A stretch of 22,005 nucleotides of DNA from an uncultured Brachyspira sp. Lineage in GTDB: Bacteria; Spirochaetota; Brachyspiria; Brachyspirales; Brachyspiraceae. Location: the NCBI RefSeq assembly GCF_949287625.1, contig NZ_CASEGO010000039.1:1-22005 (forward strand), read 5' to 3'. The number at the start of each line of letters is the position of its first letter. Within the stretch, counting starts at the first letter, position 1. The notes beneath the pieces are model-generated. The model was given only the letters and a program-made list of their open reading frames with translations. It ran no database searches and had not been told where the DNA came from. The translations under genes and the position numbers were made by a program. Of this stretch, positions 1-6,870 are shown piece by piece.

Positions 1-2
1 AT

Positions 3-60
3 AGGTATTCCTTTGGGGTTATTTATAGCAATTTAAATTATAAGGAATACCTTCTTTTTT
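3..60 (+). terminator. Probable terminator of an upstream off-window gene
   Basis: An 11-bp perfect inverted repeat (3-13 pairs with 42-52) encloses a 28-nt AT-rich loop and is followed directly by a run of seven T on the plus strand (54-60 region). This has the form of a rho-independent terminator for a gene reading in from the left, though the loop is longer than usual. No coding sequence is visible before it. Confidence 0.45.
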
Positions 61-420
61 TAAAATAAAAGTGTGCAATATCTATGGCTCTTAAACAAAT
101 AATTTATATAATATAAAATATTTAGAAATATATCTAACAATATCTATATTTCAAAACCAATTTTGTTTATAATTGTGTGTATTAAACAACATTTTATTTA
201 CAGCAGTAGTAATTTAAATATGTATACGGTACTTGCAGTAGAAAGAACTGCATCTTGATAGATTGAATATGTATTTTATACAGTATATAGAACATAATCT
301 TTATAAGTTAAAACTAAATAATTTTATATATAATTTGTAAACTACTTTTGCAAAATATATAATACAAGTTCTATAATTAAATATTTATTTTCAAATTTAT
401 AAAAAAATAATAATATTTTC
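61..420. other. Gene-less AT-rich stretch
   Basis: About 360 bases with no supportable coding frame and no tRNA-like structure. The only local order is a slightly less AT-rich patch near 200-262, which contains a 6-bp perfect hairpin (234-239 with 247-252, 7-nt loop). It may be the worn remnant of an older gene or simply a spacer; I see nothing else in it. Confidence 0.5.
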
Positions 421-448
421 TTGACTGTATTTTTTTTCATTGTATCAT
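421..448 (+). promoter_or_regulatory. Candidate promoter of rnc-rpe
   Basis: TTGACT at 421-426 and TATCAT at 443-448 are separated by 16 bases, each one or two mismatches from the sigma-70 consensus. Transcription would start near 455, only some 20 bases before the rnc start codon and inside the 451-468 inverted repeat. Confidence 0.5.
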
Positions 449-450
449 AA

Positions 451-468
451 TGCCTATATTGTTAGGCA
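451..468 (+). promoter_or_regulatory. Short inverted repeat covering the rnc ribosome-binding region
   Basis: TGCCTA (451-456) and TAGGCA (463-468) form a perfect 6-bp inverted repeat with a 6-nt loop. Its right arm contains the only AGG-type Shine-Dalgarno candidate ahead of the rnc ATG at 478. It could act as an operator on DNA or, if transcription starts upstream of it, as a hairpin limiting translation. Neither is shown. Confidence 0.35.
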
Positions 469-477
469 GAATGTATT

Positions 478-1221
478 ATGAACATTGTAAATATAGAAGA
501 AATTTTAAATAATTGTCAAACGGCTATAAAATATGAGTTTAGAAATAAATCATATCTTTTAGAGGCTATTACTCATAGAACTTATGCCAATGAATCAAAA
601 AATAAAATGAAATATAATCAAAGGCTTGAGTTTTTAGGAGACTCTGTACTTTCTCTTATAATATCAGATTATTTATTTAAAAAGTACAATACAAGCAAAG
701 AAGGTTTACTTTCCAAAGTAAAATCATCTTTGGTTTCTCAGAAAAGTTTAGCTGATATTTCAAAAGGGTTAAAACTTGGGGATTTTCTTCTTTTAGGACA
801 TGGAGAAGAGGTTTCTGGGGGACGCTATAGGGATAATATGCTTGAAGATTTATTTGAGGCTATAGTTGGAGCTATATACTTAGATTCTGGTATTAATAAT
901 GCTGCCAAATTTGTTATGACAGCATATAAAAATAAACTTACTAATCTTGATATAGAAAACTTTGATAAAGACTATAAAACTATATTTCAGGAACTTATAC
1001 AAAAAAAACATAAAACAAGCCCTATATATAAATCTTATGAATATTACGATGAAAATAATCATGAGATGTTTAAAGCAGAAGTTTATGTTAATGATAAAAA
1101 CTTTTCATCTGGAATAGGAAAAAGCAAAAAAGAGGCAGAAACCGAAGCTGCTAAAAAAGCATTAGAAAATATAGAAAGAGTAAGCAAAACCATAAAGAAA
1201 AACAGACAAAACAAACAGTAG
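478..1221 (+). CDS. rnc: Ribonuclease III
   Basis: This is the double-strand-specific endoribonuclease that processes rRNA precursors and structured mRNAs in the cytoplasm. The 247-residue protein has the full two-domain form. The N-terminal RNase III domain carries the signature RLEFLGDSVL (49-58), and a second motif at 119-136 contains NMLEDLFEAI. A C-terminal double-stranded-RNA-binding domain spans about 164-233. By comparison with the E. coli enzyme, the metal and catalytic residues are E51, D55, D124 and E127, all present. The glutamate of the usual NERLEFLGD motif is Q48 here, a position not among those four. The ATG at 478 gives a normal N-terminus; an ATG at 471 is out of frame. The Shine-Dalgarno is weak (AGG at 464-466) and lies in an inverted repeat. 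rpe follows 36 bases after the stop, so the two are probably co-transcribed. Confidence 0.96.
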   Translation: MNIVNIEEILNNCQTAIKYEFRNKSYLLEAITHRTYANESKNKMKYNQRLEFLGDSVLSLIISDYLFKKYNTSKEGLLSKVKSSLVSQKSLADISKGLKLGDFLLLGHGEEVSGGRYRDNMLEDLFEAIVGAIYLDSGINNAAKFVMTAYKNKLTNLDIENFDKDYKTIFQELIQKKHKTSPIYKSYEYYDENNHEMFKAEVYVNDKNFSSGIGKSKKEAETEAAKKALENIERVSKTIKKNRQNKQ

Positions 1222-1257
1222 TAATTTTTTTAATAAAAAATATATAAAGGAAAACAT

Positions 1258-1908
1258 ATGAATAAAATTATGATAGCTCCTTCAATATTAACTTCTTCAT
1301 TTTTAAATTTGGAAAATACTATAAAAGAACTTGAAGAAGCTCAAAGTGATTATCTTCATTTAGATATTATGGACGGAGTATTTGTTCCTCAAATTACATT
1401 TGGCGCTAAAATAGTTTCTGATATAAAAAAAGCGAGCAGTATTCCGCTTGACGTTCATCTTATGATAGTAAATCCAGAAAAACATATTGATGATTTTGCC
1501 AAAGCTGGTGCTGATATTATAAGTGTGCATTATGAAGGAAATATTCATATACATAAAATTATTTATCAAATAAAATCGCATAATATAAAAGCAGGTATTG
1601 TACTTAATCCGCATACTAGAGTTGATGTTATAGAGCCTATTATAGATGATATTGATTATGTTCTTATTATGAGCGTAAATCCGGGATTTGGAGGACAAAA
1701 GTTTATAGAATCATCTGTAAAGAAAATAAAAGAAGCTAAAAAATTGATTGGTAATAGAGATATAATTCTTGCAGTTGACGGCGGAGTTAATCTTAATACA
1801 TGTAATATGGTAATTGATGCAGGAGCAAATTTTCTTGTGGCAGGAAGTGCAATAATTGACAGCAATAATAAAAAAGATACTATTAATAAACTTAAGGGAA
1901 ACAAATAA
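1258..1908 (+). CDS. rpe: Ribulose-phosphate 3-epimerase
   Basis: Interconverts D-ribulose-5-phosphate and D-xylulose-5-phosphate in the non-oxidative pentose phosphate pathway. At 216 residues it is a single TIM barrel of normal family length. Visible motifs are HLDIMDGVFVP (34-44), the HLM segment at 67-69, the phosphate-binding MSVNPGFGGQ (138-147) and AVDGGV (172-177). The metal-binding set expected for the family is H34, D36, H67 and D174, with D36 and D174 as the acid/base pair; all are present. The start has a good ribosome-binding site, AAAGG ending 7 bases before the ATG. It lies just behind rnc and appears to share its promoter. Its substrate class links it to the arabinose module, whose end product is xylulose-5-phosphate, but the two loci are far apart and there is no sign of joint regulation. 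Confidence 0.96.
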   Translation: MNKIMIAPSILTSSFLNLENTIKELEEAQSDYLHLDIMDGVFVPQITFGAKIVSDIKKASSIPLDVHLMIVNPEKHIDDFAKAGADIISVHYEGNIHIHKIIYQIKSHNIKAGIVLNPHTRVDVIEPIIDDIDYVLIMSVNPGFGGQKFIESSVKKIKEAKKLIGNRDIILAVDGGVNLNTCNMVIDAGANFLVAGSAIIDSNNKKDTINKLKGNK

Positions 1909-1939
1909 TTTAAATAATTATTATTCAAAAATTCTTTTT

Positions 1940-1955
1940 ATACAAATATTTGTAT
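1940..1955. repeat. 16-bp perfect palindrome between rpe and lexA
   Basis: A fully self-complementary 16-mer centred on AATATT lies 32 bases after the rpe stop and about 85 bases upstream of the lexA -35 hexamer. It consists mostly of A and T, so it makes a poor RNA terminator. It could be a binding site for a dimeric protein or chance in AT-rich DNA. Confidence 0.3.
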
Positions 1956-2000
1956 TTAATATATTATTATAATATTAAATTTTATGATAATTTATTATTT

Positions 2001-2027
2001 ATATTTTATAAAAATATTATTTTTTTC
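2001..2027 (+). terminator. Weak candidate terminator after rpe
   Basis: ATATTTT (2001-2007) can pair with AAAATAT (2011-2017) over a 3-nt loop, and a run of seven T follows within three bases. The stem has no G or C, so efficiency would be low; it is the only terminator-like structure between rpe and lexA. Confidence 0.25.
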
Positions 2028-2037
2028 ACATTATAAC

Positions 2038-2065
2038 TTGACATCATATTTTTATATAGTATAAT
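2038..2065 (+). promoter_or_regulatory. Strong sigma-70-type promoter of lexA
   Basis: A perfect TTGACA (2038-2043) and a perfect TATAAT (2060-2065) lie 16 bases apart, making this the best consensus promoter in the window. Transcription would start near 2072. An 8-bp palindrome TACATGTA (2075-2082) lies right at the start of the transcript and is a possible operator, for example for LexA itself. I do not see the GAAC-N4-GTTC box typical of Firmicutes here. Confidence 0.75.
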
Positions 2066-2101
2066 AACAAATACTACATGTAAATATAAAGAGGTATAAA
2101 T

Positions 2102-2728
2102 ATGACTGAATTAACTGACAAACAAAGAGATATTTTTAATTTTTTGCAAAGATTTACCAATGAAAACGGATATCCTCCAACTGTAAAGGAGATTATGGTT
2201 CATTTTAACTTCGCTTCTCCAACAGCAGTAACAACCCATCTTACAGCTTTGGAAAAAAAGGGATACGTAAAAAAAACTGGTAAAAGAGCAAGAGGAAGTG
2301 TGCCTATAGATACATCAGAAAAAGGCAATCATAATATGGTAAGAATACCGCTTTTATCAAATGAAGTTAAAGCAGGTCTTTTAATGGATGTAGCTGATGA
2401 AACTGTAGAAGAAACATACTCTCTTCCAAAATCAATAGCTCAAGATGAAGGTAATTTCCTTATGAAAGTTATGGGTGATTCTATGATAAATGCCCACATA
2501 AAAGAAGGAGATATGGTATTAGTACACCCAACTAATCAGGCTGATAACGGAGATATAGTAGTAGCAAAAATTGATGATAATGGAAATGAAGAGATAACAA
2601 TTAAAAGATTTTTCAGAGAAAAAGACCATATAAAACTTATGCCGGAAAATAAAAATTATCAGCCTATAATAAAAGAAAGTGTTTCTTTAGTAGGAAAAGT
2701 TGTAGGACTTATAAGGTTAAAAGTATGA
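2102..2728 (+). CDS. lexA: LexA repressor (SOS regulator)
   Basis: Represses DNA-damage genes and inactivates itself by RecA-stimulated self-cleavage. The 208-residue protein begins with a winged helix-turn-helix (about 1-68; recognition region around NFASPTAVTTHLTALEKKGY) and ends with an S24 peptidase domain. The cleavage site is A91-G92 in EVKAGLL. The serine nucleophile is S127 in VMGDSM, and the general-base lysine is K168 in EITIKRFF. All elements for autocleavage are therefore present. GAGG at 2091-2094 lies 7 bases ahead of the ATG. The gene is monocistronic: it has its own consensus promoter and ends at a hairpin terminator shared with the convergent yajQ-type gene. Autoregulation is normal for lexA, but the operator is not identified with certainty here. 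Confidence 0.96.
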   Translation: MTELTDKQRDIFNFLQRFTNENGYPPTVKEIMVHFNFASPTAVTTHLTALEKKGYVKKTGKRARGSVPIDTSEKGNHNMVRIPLLSNEVKAGLLMDVADETVEETYSLPKSIAQDEGNFLMKVMGDSMINAHIKEGDMVLVHPTNQADNGDIVVAKIDDNGNEEITIKRFFREKDHIKLMPENKNYQPIIKESVSLVGKVVGLIRLKV

Positions 2729-2744
2729 TTATATATCTTGTAAA

Positions 2745-2774
2745 AAAAAGAGGGGTTTATAAATCCCTCTTTTT
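2745..2774. terminator. Bidirectional terminator between lexA and the yajQ-type gene
   Basis: A-rich GAGGG (2745-2754) pairs with CCCTC plus five T (2765-2774), giving a 10-bp stem with a 10-nt loop. T-rich sequence follows the GC core on both strands, so it can end transcripts arriving from either side of this convergent junction. Confidence 0.85.
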
Positions 2775-2803
2775 ATTGCATAATAATTATATAAAAAAAT
2801 TAA

Positions 2804-3301
2804 TTATCTATAATTTGTAAACTGCAAAGGTATAGGATAATCTTTACCTTTAAGCATTGTTATAACAGACTGCAAATCATCTTTTTTAGCTCCAGACACC
2901 CTTACCTGCTCATCTTGTATGCTTGCCTGAACTTTTAATTTCATATCTTTAATATCTTTTACTATCTGTTTCGCCAAATCTTTATCTATACCATGTACTA
3001 TTTCATTAATCTCTCTAACTGCATCGCCTGCTGCTTTTTCTTTTTTCTTTTCTCTAAGGCATTTTTGATTTAAGCCTCTTTTAATAAATTTCTGAAATAG
3101 AATATCTTTTACCTGATTAAGTACAAAATCTGCAGGGGCAACTATAGTAATAGTTTTTTCTCCCTTATTAAGTTCTATTTGTATATTTTGTCCCTTAAAA
3201 TCGAATCTATTATCTATTTCTTTAGCAGCAACATTAACACAGTCATCAATAACCTGCATATCAACCTCAGAAACTATATCAAAACTTGGATCTTTTGCCA
3301 T
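2804..3301 (-). CDS. YajQ-family (DUF520/UPF0234) nucleotide-binding protein
   Basis: A small cytoplasmic protein of 165 residues, the normal family length. The opening PSFDIVSEVD (5-14), the NRFDFKG segment (31-37), the K-rich KRGL region in the middle and the ending KLKVQASIQDEQVRVSG... PLQFTNYR match the YajQ family along the whole length. Members bind nucleic acid or nucleotides; a Xanthomonas homologue is reported to bind cyclic di-GMP. What it does in this organism cannot be read from sequence. The start has an excellent ribosome-binding site (AAAGGAG, about 7 bases before the ATG). It begins 39 bases after the glgA stop, so it is probably co-transcribed with glgA, and ends at the terminator shared with lexA. 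Confidence 0.93.
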   Translation of the reverse strand: MAKDPSFDIVSEVDMQVIDDCVNVAAKEIDNRFDFKGQNIQIELNKGEKTITIVAPADFVLNQVKDILFQKFIKRGLNQKCLREKKKEKAAGDAVREINEIVHGIDKDLAKQIVKDIKDMKLKVQASIQDEQVRVSGAKKDDLQSVITMLKGKDYPIPLQFTNYR

Positions 3302-3340
3302 AATTAACTCCTTTGTAAATTTGTAAATTTAATTTTTCTA

Positions 3341-4840
3341 TTATTTATTACTCAACAATTTTTTGTAAAGTTTAGTATATTCCAAAGCACATTTATGAAG
3401 GGAATAATCTTTGCTCATAGCATTAGCCGCTAATTTATCCCATATATCTTTTTTATTATAATATAAATCAAAAGCTAAATCCATAGTATGAACAAAACTT
3501 TTAATACAATATTCATTAAATACAAATCCAGTTGACTTATTAATAGTTTTTGCTCCATTATAATTTATAACAGTGTCTTTAAGCCCGCCTACAGCATGCA
3601 CTATAGGAATACTTCCATATTTCATACTATATATTTGATTAAGTCCGCAAGGCTCAAATCTGCTAGGCATCAAATACATATCGCTTCCTGCTGTAAGTCT
3701 ATGAGCTAATGATTCATCAAAAGTAAATAGTACTTTTATGTTTTTAGCTCTATTAGCTCTGTCAATAAAATCTTCTTCAAAATCTTTAAAATAATTATTC
3801 TTACTGAAAAGAAAAATAAAATTAGCATTATAAGCTGAAATCTCAAAAAAAGACTGATATATCAAATCAAGTCCTTTCTGCGGGTCAAACCTAGAAATCA
3901 TAGTCACAAGAGGACAAGATTTATTAACAAAACCAAACTCTTTATATAAAGAATTTCTTATAATTTTTTTCTTTGAAACAGTGTTTATATCATAATTATT
4001 TTTTATGTATTTGTCTGTTTTAGGGTCCCAATCTTCATCATGACCGCCATTAAGTATGCCGTATAATTTTGAAGACACATCTGAAAGTAAATTATTAAGT
4101 CCGCACCCGAACTCTTCTCCCTGTATCTCCTTAGCATATGATGGGCTTACAGTTGTAACGATATCAGATAGTATAATACCAGACTTTATAAAACTAACAT
4201 TGCCGTAAAACTCCAATCTGCTATGGACAAAAAACTTCCAAGAAACATTTAATAGACCATAAATATCAACAGGAAAATTGCCCTGATATGCCAAATTGTG
4301 TATAGTAAATATAACTTTTAATTTTTTTAATGCTTCCTCTTCATTAAATACTTCTTTTATGTATAAAGCTATTAAAGCAGTCTGCCAATCATGAATATGT
4401 ACTATATCTAGTTTAAAATTTTCTTTTTCGTATAAATATATTATAAGTTTAACTGCTGCCTTTGAAAATAATATAAATCTGCTTGCATTGTCATTATAAT
4501 CAATACCATTTTCTGAATAAATACCATTTCTTTTAAATGAATTATCTTCTTTTATAAAATAAACATTTATATTATCATTATTAGGATGCTTAATTCTGGC
4601 AATATCAACTTTAACTATATTTTTACCATGTTCTATTTCTAATGTAGTTAATATATCTTTTTTGTTTATAAGTTTATAATTTTGTTTATACAATGGCACA
4701 ACCAAAGAAGCATTAATATTTGAAGTCTTTCCAGCATTTTTTATAGAAGAAAGCTCTAAAGGCAGACTTCCTGCAATATCACCCAGCCCTCCTGTTTTAG
4801 AAAATGGATAGGCTTCACTGGATACCATAAATATATTCAT
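3341..4840 (-). CDS. glgA: Glycogen synthase (ADP-glucose type)
   Basis: Transfers glucose from ADP-glucose to the growing alpha-1,4-glucan, a retaining family GT5 enzyme of the cytoplasm. The 499-residue protein has both Rossmann domains: an N-terminal one with the hallmark KTGGLGD (15-21), where K15 is the sugar-nucleotide-binding lysine, and a C-terminal GT-B domain with SRFEPCGLNQ (393-402) containing the conserved E396. HAVGGLKDTV and TGFVF follow. GGAAG precedes the ATG. No other glycogen genes are in the window; the next gene downstream, a YajQ-family protein, is not a known pathway partner. It is slightly longer than the E. coli enzyme (477 residues) because of small insertions in the middle. 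Confidence 0.95.
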   Translation of the reverse strand: MNIFMVSSEAYPFSKTGGLGDIAGSLPLELSSIKNAGKTSNINASLVVPLYKQNYKLINKKDILTTLEIEHGKNIVKVDIARIKHPNNDNINVYFIKEDNSFKRNGIYSENGIDYNDNASRFILFSKAAVKLIIYLYEKENFKLDIVHIHDWQTALIALYIKEVFNEEEALKKLKVIFTIHNLAYQGNFPVDIYGLLNVSWKFFVHSRLEFYGNVSFIKSGIILSDIVTTVSPSYAKEIQGEEFGCGLNNLLSDVSSKLYGILNGGHDEDWDPKTDKYIKNNYDINTVSKKKIIRNSLYKEFGFVNKSCPLVTMISRFDPQKGLDLIYQSFFEISAYNANFIFLFSKNNYFKDFEEDFIDRANRAKNIKVLFTFDESLAHRLTAGSDMYLMPSRFEPCGLNQIYSMKYGSIPIVHAVGGLKDTVINYNGAKTINKSTGFVFNEYCIKSFVHTMDLAFDLYYNKKDIWDKLAANAMSKDYSLHKCALEYTKLYKKLLSNK

Positions 4841-4879
4841 AATTTACTTCCATCAAGAAAAAGTTTTTACTATAATATA

Positions 4880-4908
4880 GTTATATATCTTTTACGCCTA
4901 AAAATCAA
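4880..4908 (-). promoter_or_regulatory. Candidate promoter of glgA
   Basis: Read on the minus strand, TTGATT (4903-4908) and TATAAC (4880-4885) are 17 bases apart, about 40 bases upstream of the glgA ATG. The region is AT-rich, so other -10-like hexamers exist nearby. The upstream edge lies 20 bases from the end of repeat copy A. Confidence 0.4.
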
Positions 4909-4927
4909 GCTATTTATTTGTATAATA

Positions 4928-5178
4928 GACTTGTTTCAAAACTCAATTTCTTAATATTTATAGTTTTTTAATTTAATATTTTTTTAATTATAGTTGGGGC
5001 TTTGCTGCGAGCACACAGCCGTGCCAAACCCCACTTCTTTTGGTGACCCAAAGAAGCAAAAAGACTGCATGTTTATATACTAAAACTATAATTTATATAA
5101 CATATAAAACATTATTTTTATAATTGATAAATTATAAAATTTTATACATAATCTTGTCAAGTACTTTTGAAACAAGTC
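4928..5178. repeat. MITE-like intergenic repeat, copy A
   Basis: A 251-bp non-coding element bounded by a 14-bp perfect terminal inverted repeat, GACTTGTTTCAAAA at 4928-4941 and its complement at 5165-5178. A second copy lies at 21728-21981 in the same orientation. The left two thirds are nearly identical between copies; the inner right part is diverged AT-rich DNA; the last 25 bases are again identical. Inside are a GC-rich patch (4996-5032) and a hairpin with arms 5034-5043 and 5047-5056 with one mismatch. No transposase frame is present. It separates the divergent glgA and murE. Copy A has 17 more bases than copy B in the GC-rich patch. Confidence 0.85.
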
Positions 5179-5182
5179 TAAT
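5154..5182 (+). promoter_or_regulatory. Outward promoter-like sequence at the right end of repeat copy A
   Basis: TTGTCA (5154-5159) and TCTAAT (5177-5182) are exactly 17 bases apart, each one mismatch from consensus. The -35 and spacer lie in the repeat, and the -10 is completed by the flanking DNA. It would read toward murE, whose start codon is about 90 bases further on. Confidence 0.35.
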
Positions 5183-5228
5183 ATAGTACAGAAAATAAAA
5201 TATATTTTTTACTATAAAATTTAAAAAA

Positions 5229-5258
5229 TTGTTTTATTTTCTATATAAAAAATATAAT
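5229..5258 (+). promoter_or_regulatory. Candidate promoter of murE
   Basis: TTGTTT (5229-5234) and a perfect TATAAT (5253-5258) are 18 bases apart, just upstream of the murE ribosome-binding site. The transcript would start near 5265. Confidence 0.45.
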
Positions 5259-5280
5259 AAATAAAAAATGGGACTAAATT

Positions 5281-6807
5281 ATGAAACTTTTTAAAGAACT
5301 TATTAAAGGATATAAAGTATCAAAAGAAAAGCAATTAACTAAAGAATGTTTAAATACTGAAATAAAAGGCATAGCATATAACTCAAAATTAATAAAGAAA
5401 AACCATATTTTTGTAGCAATAAAAGGATTAAAAGATGACGGACATAAATATATAGAAAGTGCCATTAATAATAAAGCAAGTATAATAATACATGATAATT
5501 CAGCTAATAAAAACTTTATAAAAGAATTAGAAAATAAATATAGTAATATACACTTTATTGCAGTAAAAAACCCAAGAGAATGTCTAGCTTATATTTCAGC
5601 AAAGTTTTTTGATGAGCCTACTAAAAAGATTAACACTATAGCAATTACTGGAACTAACGGCAAAACAACTACAACATATTTATTAAAATCGGTACTTGAA
5701 GCCAATAAAAATAAAACTGCTTTAATAGGCACTATAAAAAATATGATAGGAAAATCAGAAATAAAAACTAATCTCACAACTCCAGAATCTATTGATTTAG
5801 AGAATATATTTGACAAGGCATTAAAAAAAGAAGTGTCTCATATAGTTATGGAAGCCTCATCTCAGGCACTTGCTATGGATAGATGCGATTATTTAAATTA
5901 TGATACAGCAATTTTTACTAATATCACAGAAGATCATCTTGATTATCATGGAGATATGCAAAATTATCTTAAAGCAAAATTAAAATTATTCTCACTTCTA
6001 AAAGAAAGCAGTAAAAAGAAAAAATTGGCAATAGTTAATATAGACACTGATAATTTTAAGCAAATATCAAATTATATAAAAAAACTTGATATAAAAATGG
6101 TTACATACGGACTTAATGAAAAAGCTGATTATTACGGAAAAATAATTTCTCTTAATTCAAAAAATACAGAATATGAGTTTTATGCTAAAGGAAAGTTTAT
6201 ATCAAAAGTAAAATTATCAATGCTTGGAAGATTTAATATTTTAAACTCATTATCAGTACTAGCTTATGCTTCTGAATATAAACTGGACATAGATAAATCA
6301 ATTAAAGCTATGAAAAAAGTTCAGGTATCAGGAAGATTTGAGATAGTAACAAAAGAAAAACACCCATTTATTACAGCAGTTGATTATTCTCATACCCCAG
6401 ACAGTTTAGAAAATATATTAAAAGAGGCTAGAAAATTAAATCCAAACAGAGTAATAGTGGTATTCGGATGCGGAGGAGACAGAGACAGAAAAAAACGTCC
6501 TATAATGGCAGGCATTGCAGAAAAATATGCTGATATTTCTATACTTACTACGGACAATCAAAGAACAGAAGACATTAATCAAATAATGAACGATATTGAA
6601 AAAGGATTTAAAAATAAAGATTATAAAAAAATTATAGATAGAAAAGAGGCAATATTTGAAGCTATAAAAGAAGCCAAAGAAAATGATATAGTTATAATAG
6701 CAGGCAAAGGTCATGAAACCTATCAAATATTCCCAGATAAAACAATACATTTTGATGACAGAGAAACAGCGAGAGATGCGTTAAAAGAATTTTATAAAGA
6801 TATATAA
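5281..6807 (+). CDS. murE: UDP-N-acetylmuramoyl-tripeptide synthetase (MurE)
   Basis: Adds the third, diamino amino acid to UDP-MurNAc-L-Ala-D-Glu in cytoplasmic peptidoglycan precursor synthesis, using ATP. The 508-residue protein has the three Mur-ligase domains: the N-terminal UDP-binding domain (about 1-115), the ATPase core with P-loop TGTNGKTT (123-130), SSQAL (193-197), NITEDHLDYHGD (214-225) and the probable carbamylated lysine K233, and the C-terminal domain with GCGGDRDRKKRP (397-407), DNQR (425-428) and GKGHE (475-479). The substrate-selecting motif is DNPR in diaminopimelate-adding enzymes. Here it is DNQR: the arginine is kept but the proline replaced, so the third amino acid (diaminopimelate, ornithine or lysine) cannot be assigned safely. 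GGGA precedes the start codon; an ATG at 5268 is out of frame. The gene stands alone, away from other mur genes, and ends at a hairpin shared with araD. Confidence 0.93.
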   Translation: MKLFKELIKGYKVSKEKQLTKECLNTEIKGIAYNSKLIKKNHIFVAIKGLKDDGHKYIESAINNKASIIIHDNSANKNFIKELENKYSNIHFIAVKNPRECLAYISAKFFDEPTKKINTIAITGTNGKTTTTYLLKSVLEANKNKTALIGTIKNMIGKSEIKTNLTTPESIDLENIFDKALKKEVSHIVMEASSQALAMDRCDYLNYDTAIFTNITEDHLDYHGDMQNYLKAKLKLFSLLKESSKKKKLAIVNIDTDNFKQISNYIKKLDIKMVTYGLNEKADYYGKIISLNSKNTEYEFYAKGKFISKVKLSMLGRFNILNSLSVLAYASEYKLDIDKSIKAMKKVQVSGRFEIVTKEKHPFITAVDYSHTPDSLENILKEARKLNPNRVIVVFGCGGDRDRKKRPIMAGIAEKYADISILTTDNQRTEDINQIMNDIEKGFKNKDYKKIIDRKEAIFEAIKEAKENDIVIIAGKGHETYQIFPDKTIHFDDRETARDALKEFYKDI

Positions 6808-6814
6808 AAATAAA

Positions 6815-6859
6815 TAAACTGTATAATTTTAGAGTATAAATATAAAATTATACAGTTTA
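6815..6859. terminator. Terminator hairpin between murE and araD (end of the arabinose operon)
   Basis: A perfect 17-bp inverted repeat (6815-6831 with 6843-6859) has an 11-nt loop. On the minus strand the stem is followed by a U-rich tract (6814 downward, mostly T on that strand), fitting termination of the araD transcript. On the plus strand the flank is poorer in T, so termination of murE is less certain. Confidence 0.75.
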
Positions 6860-6870
6860 CTCAAAAAATT

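Noticed and set aside
61..420. tRNA or small RNA in the left gene-less region
   Set aside because: No cloverleaf, no CCA-adjacent acceptor stem and only one 6-bp hairpin; nothing supports an RNA gene.
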